From the NCBI RefSeq assembly GCF_018691265.1, contig NW_024881301.1, forward strand, positions 15,729,252-15,793,251: DNA of 64,000 nucleotides, written 5' to 3'. Below the pieces are notes generated by a model that saw only the letters and a list, made by a program, of their open reading frames with translations, was not told the origin of the DNA and did no database searches. Source of the stretch: Tyto alba (Eukaryota > Chordata > Aves > Strigiformes > Tytonidae). Below, piece after piece: positions 38,770 to 51,779 of this stretch (positions are counted from its first letter, which is position 1; each line of letters begins with the position of its first letter). Made by a program: the position numbers and the translations under genes.

Positions 38770-40919
38770 CTATACTGTAATTTCTATCATGTCAGGTAGT
38801 TCCGAGCTCTATAAGATATAAATGAAGTCTGTACATGAATGTCTCACATTTAATTAGTACCTGACAATTTGGAATGTTAGCCACCAGCTGACTATGTGTC
38901 CTGATAATTTCAAAGTAATTAGGGTCTCCTGAATAGTGGTTCAGATTAGCTGTTTATCGCTGTATAGTTAGTGTTCTTCATACTATACTGCCCATTAGTT
39001 TCAAGACCACTGGTATTTGATTGCTTAGTAAAAAAGAGGGGAGAAGGAAAGAATGAAGGAGACAAACAGGTAAAAAGCAGACAAGACTTAAGAGCTATGA
39101 GGTAATTCCAGATTTTTATTGTAACAGCTAGGAGACTACATATGGGGTGGGGGGAGCACTATTGTTTTCAATTTCAGCTTTTTGCTTTGACATTTCAGTG
39201 ATTCAGTTCTGAATAATGTCTGTGGCTTGATCCAAAGGCACAGAAGCAGTCATGCTGACTCCACTTGCCCTGGAACATGCCATTGACAACCAGATGTGTG
39301 GATCAGGCAGAGATTTAACTCTGATGTCCTGGAGTTCTTTTTTTCCCATGTAGAATGAAAAAGCAGATGACAACAAGAGAGGACCTGCAAGTCTGAAATT
39401 TAGCTTCGTAGCCAATGAAACAACAGCAGCAGCATTCCCCAGCTGTGCTTATTACTACTGCACAACAGTGATAATTACTGAATTCCTATATTTATAGAAA
39501 ACTGGTGCCTCATAAATATCCAACTGCATTTTTTTCTAAATACAATATGTGACCGTTTTCTATAAACATGGATATTTGGTAGAAGCATTTTGTAACCATT
39601 ACAATGCAGGATTAAGTTATAGTAATGTTGGTACTTTATTTATTTAATTATTTTTAATACAGAAAAACACCGACTTTCAGGAAAATATGTATGATTCCTT
39701 GCCATTTTCAGTGAAACCACCACCAATCATTTGGCAATTTTTGACCATGAGGGATATATTTACAGGAAACAAGCAGATTAAGAAAGCTTTTGATCATGAT
39801 GGTTAATGTGCGTAGTCAATTACTATGCTAGCTATAATGCTGGAAACACTGGCACCAAGAAATCTGTCAGCAGTGTGGAGCTGTACGGGTAGAATAAAAC
39901 AGAGACATTGATTCAGATGAGATAGGTGGAACATTTCAATTATTTATCTGCAAACAATCGGCAGCAGCAAAACCCTGTCATAACATAAGATGGTTAACTT
40001 TAAACTTGGAATAGATCTTATAGTCACCAAGGTACCTCAGAGGCAGAAGTCAAGTTGTCAGTAATTAATGGCTTGTGACTTTAAGAAAAAAGCAGTGTGT
40101 CAGCATTTATGCAGTGAAGAGTAGGAGAGTACGTGGGACCAATCTAGCTGACAACTGCAGGGGGTTTTGCAAATGTTTGCAAGTGGCTTCTTAAGGAAAA
40201 TTCATCTGAAAATGACTATACCTATAAATGGATTATGGTATCTTAAACTCCACATGCCTTTTATCTTCAGTTCTGGCTGCTGGTCTTCTTCCGTCTTGTC
40301 TAATATGATTTACCTTAAAATGTTTGTTCTATTTTAACAACAGCAGCAGCAGCTGAAGAGAAGAAAAACAACCAACCCCTTTTTTATGACAGACAAAACT
40401 CTTTCTTTTTATTAGTCCAAATGGTTCCAGAGGCTGTTTTTGTATAGTGCCTGATATGTCTGTGGCTGCAGTGGCTCTATATAACATAAATACACAAAAC
40501 CGACAAGGTGGATTTCAGTCTACTGATGATGAGCTGGCTCCTTTTATCCCTCTTCCCTCCCTGAAATAAACTGCTAAGCTTTCAAATGTTATCCTGCCTC
40601 CATGTAGTCACTTGACTAAAACGGATTTTAAACTTTTCACCTGTTAAAGCTTCTTTTTCAAACAGCACTGAGGGAACCCAAAGCAATAAAAAACTGGCTG
40701 AAATCCCAGTGTCATCCAGAGAGTGGGAAGGGGAAAGCTCAGGAAATTAAATTGCTGCTCAAAATGTCAGCAATTAAAATTAATTGAAAATAATTCAGTA
40801 AATTTTATCTTCTTGTTCTTCTTTAGTGTTTATTTCATTTTGATATTACTACTATAGTAAGTTCATGCCCAGGTTAAAATCAATTTGAAAGTGATCTGCA
40901 GTTTCTTTCCTGATTCTTT

Positions 40920-41590
40920 GCAGGATTGTGTCAGGGTGTTGTGGGGGCCAGGGGCCAAGGCAGGGCAGAACCTGCAGCCATGGCCCATTCCACCTCCCCA
41001 GCCAGGAGCAGGCAGCTGGGGGGCACTGGGGCAGCCCCAACCCTGGGCATGGGCACCTCCCTGGGGACAGGGGCAGGCCAAGGCTGAGTTGGGACATGGG
41101 CCCACAGTTGGGTCTAGCTTGGTGAAGGCCAAGGCAGGACTATGGGGACAGGAACAGGTTGAAGCCAGTCCAAGGTGTCCCCACAGGGAATCAGGGTCTC
41201 TCCCCAGGACTCCACAGGGACAGGACCCCCTCAGCTATGCCAGCTCTGAACTGGCCTCATTCCTTGGCATGGTCCTGCGCTCTGGGCCCTGCTGAATGGT
41301 TCTGCTGTGACTATTTCAGGAAGAGGCACATCTGTACAGAGGTCTTCTACTCCTGGTTCAGGAAGGCAGCCCTCCATCCCTGCTTTGGGCAGGTTTGATG
41401 CAGGACCCCCTTTTCCCATTTCCTCTCCTCTCCTCCACCTGTGGGGGGTCTGGACTTCCAAGGCAAGGCTGGTCTCTGCGAATATGGGGTAGCCACTCTG
41501 AATGAAGGTCTATGGTGTTCCAAGGGGCTCAGAAGTACAGGACAATGCTGTTTGTGATCATCTTCCCAGTCCAGGGACAACCACCTCTGT
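40920..41590. other. GC-rich island of unknown origin
   Basis: About 670 bases that are abruptly GC-rich, with many CCAGG, CTGGGG and CCCCA runs, set in AT-rich DNA on both sides. The left edge follows a textbook-looking splice acceptor (TTTCTTTCCTGATTCTTTGCAG, ending about 40922). The right edge merges into AT-rich sequence at about 41590. A 136-codon open frame at 40885-41295 (+) is rich in Pro, Gly, Trp and Gln and matches no family I know. Open frames of similar length exist in other frames, as expected for GC-rich DNA. It lies just 200 bases before an avian LTR and could be part of the same or an older retroviral insertion, a retrocopy fragment, or another GC-rich repeat. I cannot identify it. 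Confidence 0.6.
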
Positions 41591-41682
41591 AAAAACCTGC
41601 ATATGGAAAACCGTAAGCTTTCTGGGAAATTACATTTAAGGAAGTTATGATAGCAAACATTTTATCTTATTAATTATTAGAA

Positions 41683-41795
41683 TCCAAGCACAACCAAGAC
41701 ATATTTATATAGACCTAGTGCAACCAAGATGTAGTGCAACCATACATACATAGACCGTACAGACATAGTGTAACCATAGCACAACCAAGACATAG
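41683..41795. repeat. Degenerate short repeats (CAACCAAGACATA type)
   Basis: CACAACCAAGACATA occurs at about 41690 and again at about 41781. Between them are variants with TAGTGCAACCA and ACATAGACC units. The block joins the GC-rich island to the LTR. Confidence 0.6.
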
Positions 41796-42766
41796 CGGGG
41801 CATGGGGCTACAGTGGTGACCCACTGTGAGAAGCTTCTCAAAATCTCCCACAGATCCAAGTGAGACCTGCTTCTGACCAGGGCCAAGCCAATTAGCAATG
41901 GTGGTTGTGCCTCTGTGATAACACATTTAAGAAGGGGAATCTAGGAGAGAGTTGGGACTTGTGAGGAGGAGTTGATAGGAGGACACCTATGTGAACACCA
42001 AGGTCAGTGGAAGGATGAAGGAAGAAGGTGGGGAAGTGTGCTGGAGCAGAGCCCTTCGCAGCCTGTGGTGAGATTGCAGGACCACTCCTGTGCCACCATA
42101 GAGATCCATGGTGGAGCAGAGGCCAGTGTGCAGCCTGTGGATGACACCATGCCTCATCTGTAATTAAAGGAGACCAGGAATCTATGGGAAGAAGAAACCT
42201 CCGCCCTTGTAGTTTAGTGCTGGGAAGACTACAGTGCATGGGGGTGACCCACACCAGGGTAACATGGGAATGGCTGCCTCCTGTGGGAAGGACTTATGCT
42301 GGAGAAAGTTCATGAAAGACTGTCTCCCATGAGAGCGACACCATAAAGAGCAGCAGAAGAATGCCAGAAGTTGCCCCTAACTCCCAAGGAGAAAGAAGCA
42401 GAGAACTGGCTGCACCCCCAATTCCCTGCCCCCTATATCACTGGAGGGAAGGAGGTAGAGAGATCAGGAGCAGAGGGGAAGAAGGGAGGGTTGATGGAAG
42501 GTGTTTTTGGATGTGGTGATGCTTCTCCCAGTCTTACTCTGTTAAATGTTGTCTTTTTTAGTGTTTGAATTAAAGTGATGTTCTTGTTTTCTTCCCCTAA
42601 GGAGTCTGTCTTTTGCCCATAAATGTAATGAGTGAGTCATCCTTCCCTGTCCTTATCTCAGTTCCAGAGCCTTTTGCTTCATTTTCTCCTTCCCAATGCT
42701 GGAGGGGAAGAGTGAGTGGATGGTTGCATGGTGCTCAGTTGCCCTCTGGATTCAAACCACAGCACC
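41790..42766 (+). mobile_element. Solo avian endogenous retrovirus LTR
   Basis: This matches, in order along its whole length, the long LTR type I know from bird genomes. GGGCCAAGCCAATTAGCAAT and GCCTCTGTGATAACACATTT come first, with TTTAAGAAGG a likely TATA-like element near 41925. Next are degenerate tandem segments built on GCAGCCTGTGG and CCATGGTGGAGCAG (42040-42150), then CACTGGAGGGAAGGAGGTAG. A likely ATTAAA poly(A) signal lies at 42569-42574, then GTCTTTTGCCC and CCTGTCCTTATCTC. The end is GTTGCCCTCTGGATTCAAAC plus CACAGCA. No gag, pol or env coding remains and I see no partner LTR, so it is probably a solo LTR left by recombination. The 5' end is uncertain by about 50 bases. Confidence 0.75.
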
Positions 42767-43865
42767 TTGGGAACTAAAAAATGTGCAAAGAACTACATCA
42801 GATCACACTAAGAGTTTAAATTACTTATGTTTACTGCTTTTATATGCTCTCAGACTTGATTTGTGTAGACCAGAAAAAAATATTACAGATTGAACAAATA
42901 AGAAAGATGTTTTAGTTTGAAAACAGGGAAAGGTAATTATCTTCTGTGAAGCATTAACAACTGCACTGGAGAAACAATAGGGGAAAATGCATTCATCATA
43001 AGAGGAATAGCCTTATTCAGCCTTTGCTTTTTAATACTAATTTTCAGGGGAAAACAAAAAAACAACAACAAAAAAGTTTTGATAGGAAAAAAGTTTCAAT
43101 GAAAATAATAATAAAAAAAATAAAATAGTTTACCAAACCTGGCTCTGGATTAACATTTCACAAAGTATTATTTTTTTATGTTTCTCAGTTGTCTTGTATA
43201 GGCAATATATTTCCCCAGGTGCTATTGTTAATGTTATGCTTGTGGTGACGACAGAATGTAGAGTATTACTTAGCAATAGCTTATCCTCTACATCTTGCTT
43301 TTTGATATGTCTGAGGAACGAATTTTCTCTATTGGATTCTTGCTGTGTCATCAGGTCTTTGTCACTCTTAAAATGTAAACTACTTTCTCCCATTTTTTGA
43401 TTCCTTTAATTTATTTCCCAAATTCATTTTTTGAATCAGAGCACTTCCTCCAATCAGATGGTATACTGCGGGTTTCTATTTCTTTTGTATGTAGTGCTAG
43501 GTACAGACACATTTAAAGTTGCCCTCGTCAGCATAATTCTCAGCATTACAAGACATTGTTGTATGGCACAAGACTTTGTATTACACTGTACAGGCTGGAG
43601 CTAACCTAATCCCTTTTATAAATGAATTACAAGACTGGTAAATGTGGGTTAAGCACCCAACCTACTCAGTTCACAAAAGATATGAGTATATATAAGTACC
43701 TAAGACTTTTTAAAAGATTGGCTTTTTAGCTCAAGCTGTCGAAATTCATGTTTATAGTTTTGGAATTTCCCAGTTTGTCTGCTATTTTTACTATCGTTAT
43801 TGACAGTTTTTCAGAACTCAGCTGGACAATATTCCGAGTAACTTGATCTCAGTTTAAATTTAACC
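42767..43865. other. Intergenic, no gene seen
   Basis: AT-rich, with an A-rich stretch at 43055-43130 containing AACAACAACA and AATAATAA units. No gene or element recognised. Confidence 0.65.
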
Positions 43866-43948
43866 TTGACTTCAGCAGAAGGCTGGGCTAGGTGAGCTTC
43901 AGAGTTTCCTTTGAACCTAAATTTGTCTATGTATCTATGAATTATAAT
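43866..43948 (+). mobile_element. CR1 3'-end fragment
   Basis: GGCTGGGCTAGGTGAGCTTC then GAGTTTCCTTTGAACCTAAA and CTATGTATCTATGAATT match the extreme 3' end of CR1 elements. There the sequence reads GGACTAGATGA-CT-CC, then a TCCCTTCCAACC-type segment, then short ATTCTATG-type terminal repeats. It is strongly 5' truncated, as is usual for CR1 copies. Confidence 0.7.
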
Positions 43949-46900
43949 GAACTTCATGAGGACAGGCCTCTGTCACCGTTGAATTTAATACTCATTCTCA
44001 AAACCCCATGACTGTTGCTACTTTTAATTTATTTTATCTCAAGTTTTAAATGATTCACTGAAATTATACTGCATTTTACATCTAGTATTTCATCTGACAC
44101 ATTGTTTTCTTTTTCTTAAAAAACTAACTGGAGAATAGAAGGAGTTGAGACAGTAATAATTAATATATTGACTACTTCTTTTCTTCTGTTTTCCCATAAT
44201 TACATTACTTACACATTTTACCACGTTTTTTCCTTTGACCCTAATACTGCCATTACTGTTCTGTGAACAGTCACCTCCACTTCATCAGTTACTGGTGACA
44301 GGGAGAGCAGTCATTCGCAAAATCTGTCATAAAGGTTATTCTTTGGGAAACTAACTGACATACTAACAATTCTGTTATCAAGCTATTTTATTGTGCATTT
44401 CTCCCCACATCAGACATAGAAAATCCATACTTTTGAAGATACTGTAACTAGGAAAGCAATACAGCAGGTAATATTTGCACCAGATTTCCCCTTCTGTAGC
44501 TTCATTTTTATGTTTCTGTGAGTTCTTCAACTCCTTTTAAACACCATATTTTCCAAGCAATCAAGTCTCCCTTGAATGCATAAGCTTTTAAGCCCTAGAG
44601 ATACTGAAAGAACATTAGTGATTTCTCCTTCTGGGACACACCTATAAATCATGGCTTAGGATTATTATCTAAATCTTTTTAAAATTGGAGAAAATATGCT
44701 GCAGAAGTAGGTTAGGAGGAAATAAATTCATAAAGAGTTTATTAATTTATTTCCCAAATAAGAATGTTAAGTATATCTTTTTGTATCTTTTCATATTTTA
44801 TCACATGAAGTAGATAACTATTGAAAGTTTCATTGTTCTCCTAAAGATATGCAAGGAAAAAAAAAGGACATTTCTTAGAGATAAATATTGAAGAGGTTCT
44901 TACAGATGATCTGGGTATGAAGAAACCCTCACTGAATATAGAATATCAGTGCTATGTTTAGTTTTCAGTTAAAGGTGTAGGATGAATGTTAATCTTCAGT
45001 GAATATCAAGATGGTTAGGTTTTCTTGTACTTCCCAGTAAAATCATTGGGATCCAAAGATTTTGGAAGGCAGGCTACTTGATTGGGACAGTAAATACAGG
45101 CAGGAGCCCAAGACTGCAAATCCTCTCATTTGTGCACTGCTTTATTCCTTCATCAGCTTTGCAGATGTCCATCGTTTCAACAAGTAGCCATCCTCCTACA
45201 TGATCACATGTGGTATTGAGTTGGCAATGACGCTTTTTAGGTGCAAAAAGCAAGGAAATAATTTAAATAATTTAAGACCAGCAAGAGAGCCTATTTTTAT
45301 TCTAGGTGCAAACAATAAAAAGATGATAATGTGAGAAAGCTTAATTTAAGTGTAACAAGTCATGGTTTTTAATATTTTTTCACTTTCCTATTGCAAGATG
45401 TAGTATGTACATGTGGACATCAAAGAACCACCTCTTGGACTTTTTAACAGGTATAATCCCACTTTATTTAGTGTTACTTCTGACCTCCTGTTAGTTGGCA
45501 GCATTAGAAATTCACTATTCATTTGATATATCTACAAGGCAGTAAATATGTTTTTATAAAATAAAAGTGTTTGTATTTGACTATAGACATATTTTACAGA
45601 CAGTCTTGTTATATTTTCTTAGATTTCTAATCTTACAAAACAGTTCCTTCCAAATATGTAGAGCTGTGAATTTTACATATTTTTCTTAGCAGCACCTTGC
45701 AATTCTCATGCTCATAGTCACTAAACCAGAACTGAAGGGTTTCTGGATAAGGCTCATATGACTATTCAATAAAAGGAACACTATGCATATAGTTAAATAT
45801 TGATGTCCTGTAAAAGTGATGTGGGGTAGATAAATGTTCTTATTAGGCAGTATCAGCTTTTAATATAGTATTAAAGCTTCCTGTGTCTAGGTGCTGTAGT
45901 AAATTCTGTGAAGGCATATTTATGTGTCTATCGGTTAAAACCACCTCCAGTAAATATTAACAGTGGTAGGTTTGGAGTGGAGAGTTCTACAGATTTTCTA
46001 TCAAATATCCTCTCTATTCAACCTCTGGACTCAACCTTTCCTCATTTAGCCCATTACCCCTCCTGTATCACTTACACGTGTTTCTGGTCAGAAATTGTAA
46101 ATGCTCTAATTCAGTTTTCCTGGAAAGATACAATAGTTTTGAAATCCTTTCACTGTTAAATATTGAATTGATTTGTTATGGACATTTAAAACTAATCCAT
46201 ATATATACTAATAAATATCAGGCAACTTCTCATCTTCAGGTGCACAGTGGGATCTATAACTATTAAAACAGGAATCACAGAGGAGAGGACACCTTAGGAA
46301 ATAGATACTTCAGTCACTCCTTTCTATTTTCAAATGGATCTCAGCCATTTGTCTTTCAATCACCACATGCAACTCCAGCAGAGAATCTCTTTGCAGTTAT
46401 TTCTATTTCTGCTCATTCATACTGAGTAAGAAATTATACCCATGTAAAAACTGAGTTTCTTCTCAATCACATCTGCTGTAGAAAATTTAATTTTATTTGT
46501 CCCTTTTGAGTAACTAGTTTTTTCAAACCCATCAGCAAGACTATGAAGTGTATAAACAGTATAGGTCAAGAGTTTATGATTCTCTAAAGACAAAAAAGCT
46601 GGAATTATTGAATGAAATTTGGAAAATAAAAATTGAACATAATTCCTTAACAGTTTAGTGAAAGAGTTTTCCAATATAATTTTCTTCTGTATCATCAATG
46701 TGTTTTTTTAAAAAAAAAGGAAGAGGAAAAATGGAGAATAAAGAAGGAATGATGATATCATTTGTCAGGATATTTTTAGAGGGAATTAAAAAAGAAAAAT
46801 GTGTAAGCATTACAAGTTTTCCCCAAAGACCCCAGATAAAAATGTTTGGGAGCTGGTGACCTAAATATGAAATGAATGAATACAAAATGCTCATCTGTGA

Positions 46901-47228
46901 AGGAGTGGAGATAACCCAACATGACGATAGGGTAGTTTTTTAAGCCAGTGATTAAGAGGTGAAAATAAGCTGCCTCTGGGGCTGCTGATTGCAGTTATGT
47001 ATATACCTATGGTTTGAAGGAAAAGCAGCAACTATGCTGTACTGGGTACATTTTTGAAGGATAGAGGTTAGTCTCAAGTAAGACTTTTCTTACTAGTCTG
47101 TCAGCAATTTTTCATGTCTTTTCCATGAAGAAAAGCCCCAAATCACAGGCTCAACAAATTTCCCAGTAGAAATCTGAGGACTGTGAAACATCTCTTTGGT
47201 GGCAGTTAAAACCTTAGGTGTTTTTTGT

Positions 47229-47328
47229 TCAGAAGAACTTCAGGCAATGAGAAGTCTTCATTTTATGCCAGTTTTTGATCAGAAAAACTTCAGGCAATGA
47301 GAAGTCTTCATTTTATGCCAGTTTTTGA
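47229..47328. repeat. 50-bp tandem duplication, 2 copies
   Basis: Two directly adjacent 50-base copies (TCAGAA-R-AACTTCAGGCAATG and on to CCAGTTTTTGA). I see a single difference, G at 47235 versus A at 47285. Such high identity suggests a recent duplication. Confidence 0.93.
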
Positions 47329-47795
47329 AATATGCTCTGTAATTTCACTTATAAACTTTAATAAAAATCCCTAAAGTTTTGCTTTAAAAACTCAATCAAG
47401 TTGGACTAATTTGGTAGGAGAGCATTTCTTCATTGTTATAACCTCCTTTCCCCCCTCTCTCTCTTTTTTTTTTTTTTTTTTAAGTTTAAGTCTTAACTGT
47501 ATTACTTACTAGGTATACAGCGCTCTCTAAACATACAAGTAGTTCTTACTGATTGCTTAAAGATACACAAAAAGGCAAGAATTGGAATGCAGATCCCAGG
47601 TCCTGTGACACAGCATAAGATTAGTGCCCAGTCTTAAGCCTCCAAGTGACATTAAAGTGTTTTGTCTTCCTCATCAAGGCTAGGCATATTTGCATACAAA
47701 GAGCTTTAAGAACTGAGTGTCTTCAGTACCTCTTCAGAGAAGACATTTAGACTTTCTGTTATCTCTCAGGTTACACATATCCTGTTCCAGAGTGA

Positions 47796-47818
47796 TTTTT
47801 TTTTTTTTTTTTTTTTTT
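47796..47818. repeat. Poly(T) tract
   Basis: 23 consecutive T followed by CAGGAC. It resembles a splice acceptor, but no supported exon follows. Confidence 0.88.
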
Positions 47819-50805
47819 CAGGACATCCAGTGTTATTTATTTCTTCACAGCTCCTCCTTCTCCTTTCTGTCTTTGGTGATATCCTCTCAACCTGCTATAC
47901 CCCTTCATATTTAGCTCCCATTAATTTTAACTCCCCTGCCATGTTCCAGTTAAACATGTTCACTTAAATGGAAGAGTCACCTGTCCTTGTCATTAAGAGG
48001 CACCCTGTATTAAAGAAGTTAAAGTCCAAAAAGCAGCATATCAAAAAGGTTAACGGCAAAAGAAGTGGTGCATTTCAGTGTTACTTTGGTACTTCATTAA
48101 AATTTAGTACCCATTATTGGTCTTTTAAAGATCCCAACTTCCATTGAATCATCTGATTTTGACCTTGTAGTTCTGTTTATAATTCAAAAACTTTTGTTTC
48201 AAACACCTCATGTCAGCATCTCTGTCAGCGTCATGCTAATAATTTTAACTTCACCTGAATATAAAAGGGGGAAATGAACACAGACAGAGAATGAAACCTG
48301 AATTCCAGCCTTGCAGTAGTGATCAGTCAAAGGAGATGTATTTTCCACTGAGAGATAGCAGCAGGCTAAAAAGACCCTTTTTTTTTTTTTTTTTTTAATT
48401 AATATTTTATTGTATGTAAAAAAGAATCATATGTTTGTACTGCAGGGAATATTCCTATGAAGTTCAGCTATAAAATGTGAACAACAGATCATACCATGGA
48501 GACATCTCATAGTGGCTTATTGCCTAATAGTTAGCATTATATTATCAAAAACTGTCATTCAAATGATGAGAAATAGAATGGGGAGCAAGAGAGAGAGACA
48601 GAAGGGAGGAAAGAGAAAAAGAGATTGTGTGTGAATCTTCATGTTTTGATTCTGGTATTAGGCTCAAGTTAGAAAAGGAACAATCATTTAGGAAAGAGGA
48701 ATATAACTTTATAATAAATTCCTATTTATTCCTTTACATTTATAAAATACATTTATACACATCATCTCTGCAGACACATAATCTGTGACTCTCATATTCT
48801 TTCTGTGAAAAGTGTTTTCCAAAAGATAAATAAAACCATTTCAATAAACAAATTGGCTGACATAGAATTAGCAGACTCCAGCAACCTCTTATCTTCTTTT
48901 ATGCACTCATAATGAAAAATTCTTAATATTTAAGCAGCATCTAAAATATTATTATAAATGCAGAAGTCATATCTTCTAAGATAAATAAAAAAAAAATATT
49001 AGTTTCACTCAATAATGTAAGTGGGTCTTGTTCAGTAAATTTGAGTCTTGTTCATTGGAGACTGATTTGTATTGTTCTTCAAAAATATAATTTTAACAGT
49101 TATTGTTGCTCTTAAGAAATATCTGGTTTTATCCTGCTTTGACAATTACAGAGAAACAGTATTCATCCACATATATTTTTTTGTTGTTGTTGTTTGCAGA
49201 ACATGATCAAAATATCAGATCATTTCTTGAGAAAGTAGTATCATAGTGAATATTTGAATAATATTGTTTACTTTCACAGATACAACAAAAATTTTCTTCA
49301 CTTTTGGAAAGTCTCAGATAAAGAATAAATCTTTCTGAGTACCTGGGTTAGTCTGATGGACCAAGGATTGACTTCCAGGAGATTCTTCTGACTAATTGAC
49401 ATTCTAATAAGTTTCTTCAGTATTGGCACTACCACATTCATAAAAACTTATGAAAATTTTAGCTTATGTAAGAAATTTCAATAAAAGAATAACAGGCAAA
49501 GAAAGGCTGTATGTTTCCCCCTCAAAGGAGAAATGTGTCTCCTACTGTATATGTTTTGCTCTCATCTATACTAAAATAAATGGTTATTTAAAGATCTGTC
49601 TCCCATATAATCAACGACTAATATATCTGCTGAGAGTGACACTCAAGCCTAATATAAAAGACTGGCCAATCTGCACACAAGGATTTCTTTAACACACTTG
49701 TTGGAAACCAAATATTTTCTTTTAATTTAGCTTTCAGCTGTGTCCACACTGTTTGCAACTTTTATATAAGTCATTCATCAATACACCTCACATACAAACA
49801 TCAGGTTCAATTGGATTTGAAAGTACATCATCTGCTGTATATATTTTAAATTCTATCAAAGGGAACAGTTACTTTCTGAGAAACTATCTTAAATATGCAG
49901 TACAAATCATATCACATAGTGTGTCTCTACAGAAAAGGATGAGTAGGTCAAGTCCTTCAAATAAGGAACCCCAGAGATGTAGTTTCTTAAAATTATTACA
50001 TCTTTCCTCAGTATATAGGAAATGCATTATATTCATTGTGTTTGAAAAGATATTTGTGAATTTTCCAGGGTAACATGAGAAGCAAACTCTTCTATTTAGT
50101 GTGACATTATCTGTTACTGTATTAGTACTTATTATGAAGATATGACATGTTTTCTATTTGTGAGTATTGGCCTGAGTTTTGCAAAGAGAGTATAGAAAGT
50201 ATCCCGTCACTAATTTCTGGTAGTTTTGTGCAGGACTTTTATGTACGATTTATTCTTGTTAATGATACTCTGCACCAAACTCTTTAGGTGTTATTTTCTA
50301 CCTTTTTGTTTGTTTTCCCCAAATACTTTCTGCTCTATGATAGAACATGAATCTTAGTGATAAAATCAATGGTAAAATACAAGTATCCTTGTACTTTTTC
50401 AAATGGCTAATTTTCTGGTAGAAAATATAAAGTAATCACAACTGAAAATTTCCATGGGTTGGCCTGATTTGTTGTCTTTTTTAATTAGCCACAAACAGGC
50501 TTCAGTAACATCCATCAGTTTCTGATAATCCATCACTTCAGCAGTGCCTTTAATTTGGGTAGCTGTGGCTTTCACTGCCAGTTACAGGGAAACACTCCTG
50601 ATGTTATTCTGTCTAAATGTAGGGCACTTGTAACATAGTTGGACTCCCTGAGATCCTGATGGATACTAGCTTGCAGTAAGGCTTTCAGAATTTAGGTTTC
50701 TGATTCTGCAGAGGGTGTCTTAAAACCTGGAAAGACTTGATTTTCTAAATCTCTTGCTATAGAATATTCACCAGACACCATGTGTCTCCCAAGGGATCTC
50801 CCAAG

Positions 50806-50810
<5 letters not shown>

Positions 50811-50839
<29 letters not shown>
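50811..50839. repeat. Poly(A) tract
   Basis: 29 consecutive A. The upstream sequence was not recognised as a retroelement. Confidence 0.88.
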
Positions 50840-50841
<2 letters not shown>

Positions 50842-51779
50842 TAAAGTCAAGAGTCTCAGAAATTAAGCTATATAATTAAATTTGTGTTAAATTTGTGCCA
50901 GTAGTTTTTAAAATGAAACTTTTTTTTTTTTTTTTAGACATTAGTTTCCAATGTCTCTTTTGGCAGTATTTTGAAATTAACTCTTAGAAAACAGGCATTT
51001 TTGTCCCCAAATTTTGGAAAGTCATAAGAAAAGTAATTAACATTTGTGATTTGTGATTTTGTAGTTCTCACAATGCTTTTTTTATGTACAGGTTTGATCA
51101 ACCCCAAATATTTTAATTACTTCCTAAATTATTATTGACAACTTGACAACTATTATTTTTTTCTCTACTACGCAGTTGTGCATTTTCTCTAGTACAAAAC
51201 TGGAAAAAATTCTTAAGTTATTCATAATGCCTTCAGGAGTGAGCAAGAAAGCAGGAGAAACATTTAATGTCTCCATGAGTATATGGAATACTTTTGGTGG
51301 TGAGAAGATAGCTATCCTTTCCCAAATCTCGTTTACTTCCTGTTACAGTTGGAGCAAGGCTATATACTAGCTATGATCCTTCAAGTACACATTTCATCAG
51401 CATATATGAAAATAGAAATATTCATATTGAATCCAGTAGTAGAAAAAGATTAGCAGTCACTCAGGTGATTACAGAACAAAGAAAATGTTTTAAACTTGAG
51501 TTTTTTGCACATTTCTCTTCCTTTCTAGTACAGCAAGGAGAGGTCGGGGAATGAAATAAGTTTTTTCTGAAGAGGGGGTTTTAGAAGGTCTGTTTCAGGG
51601 ACTAGGTAGACATCTTGCAATCACTAACAAATCCCCGCCTGACTGCCAGTCATCCTCATCTGGACTGCGGTTATAGTTTCTCTAGAAAGATTTTTTGAAA
51701 GACAGATTTTGGGAAAACAAAAATAACTAAGAAAATTATCCATGGAACCGTACGAATAAAAAAATGACTATCTATTGAA

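Larger units (their letters stand above)
32751..40919. other. Intergenic, AT-rich, no gene seen
   Basis: No gene recognised on either strand. It includes a 26-base T-run at 38742-38767, a short GTGAGTAT-type repeat at 37752-37782 and a GGTT/T-rich tract at 37802-37840. The first 250 bases may be the decayed 3' end of the upstream CR1 copy. Confidence 0.65.
43949..51779. other. Intergenic, AT-rich, no gene seen
   Basis: No recognisable exon or RNA gene. It contains a 50-bp tandem duplication at 47229-47328, T-runs at 47464-47481, 47796-47818, 48378-48396 and 50920-50935, and an A-run at 50811-50839. A slightly less AT-rich patch at 50480-50760 shows no recognisable content. Confidence 0.65.

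Noticed and set aside
40885..41295. 136-codon Pro/Gly/Trp-rich open frame on +
   Set aside because: GC-rich DNA gives open frames of similar length in several frames here. No family match and no evidence of translation. Kept only as a GC-rich island.
41790..42766. Full-length endogenous retrovirus
   Set aside because: No internal coding sequence and no second LTR. Only one LTR is supported.
47796..47914. Exon after the T-run and CAG at about 47820
   Set aside because: The pyrimidine run is a plain poly(T). The short frame after it has no family match and no supported donor.
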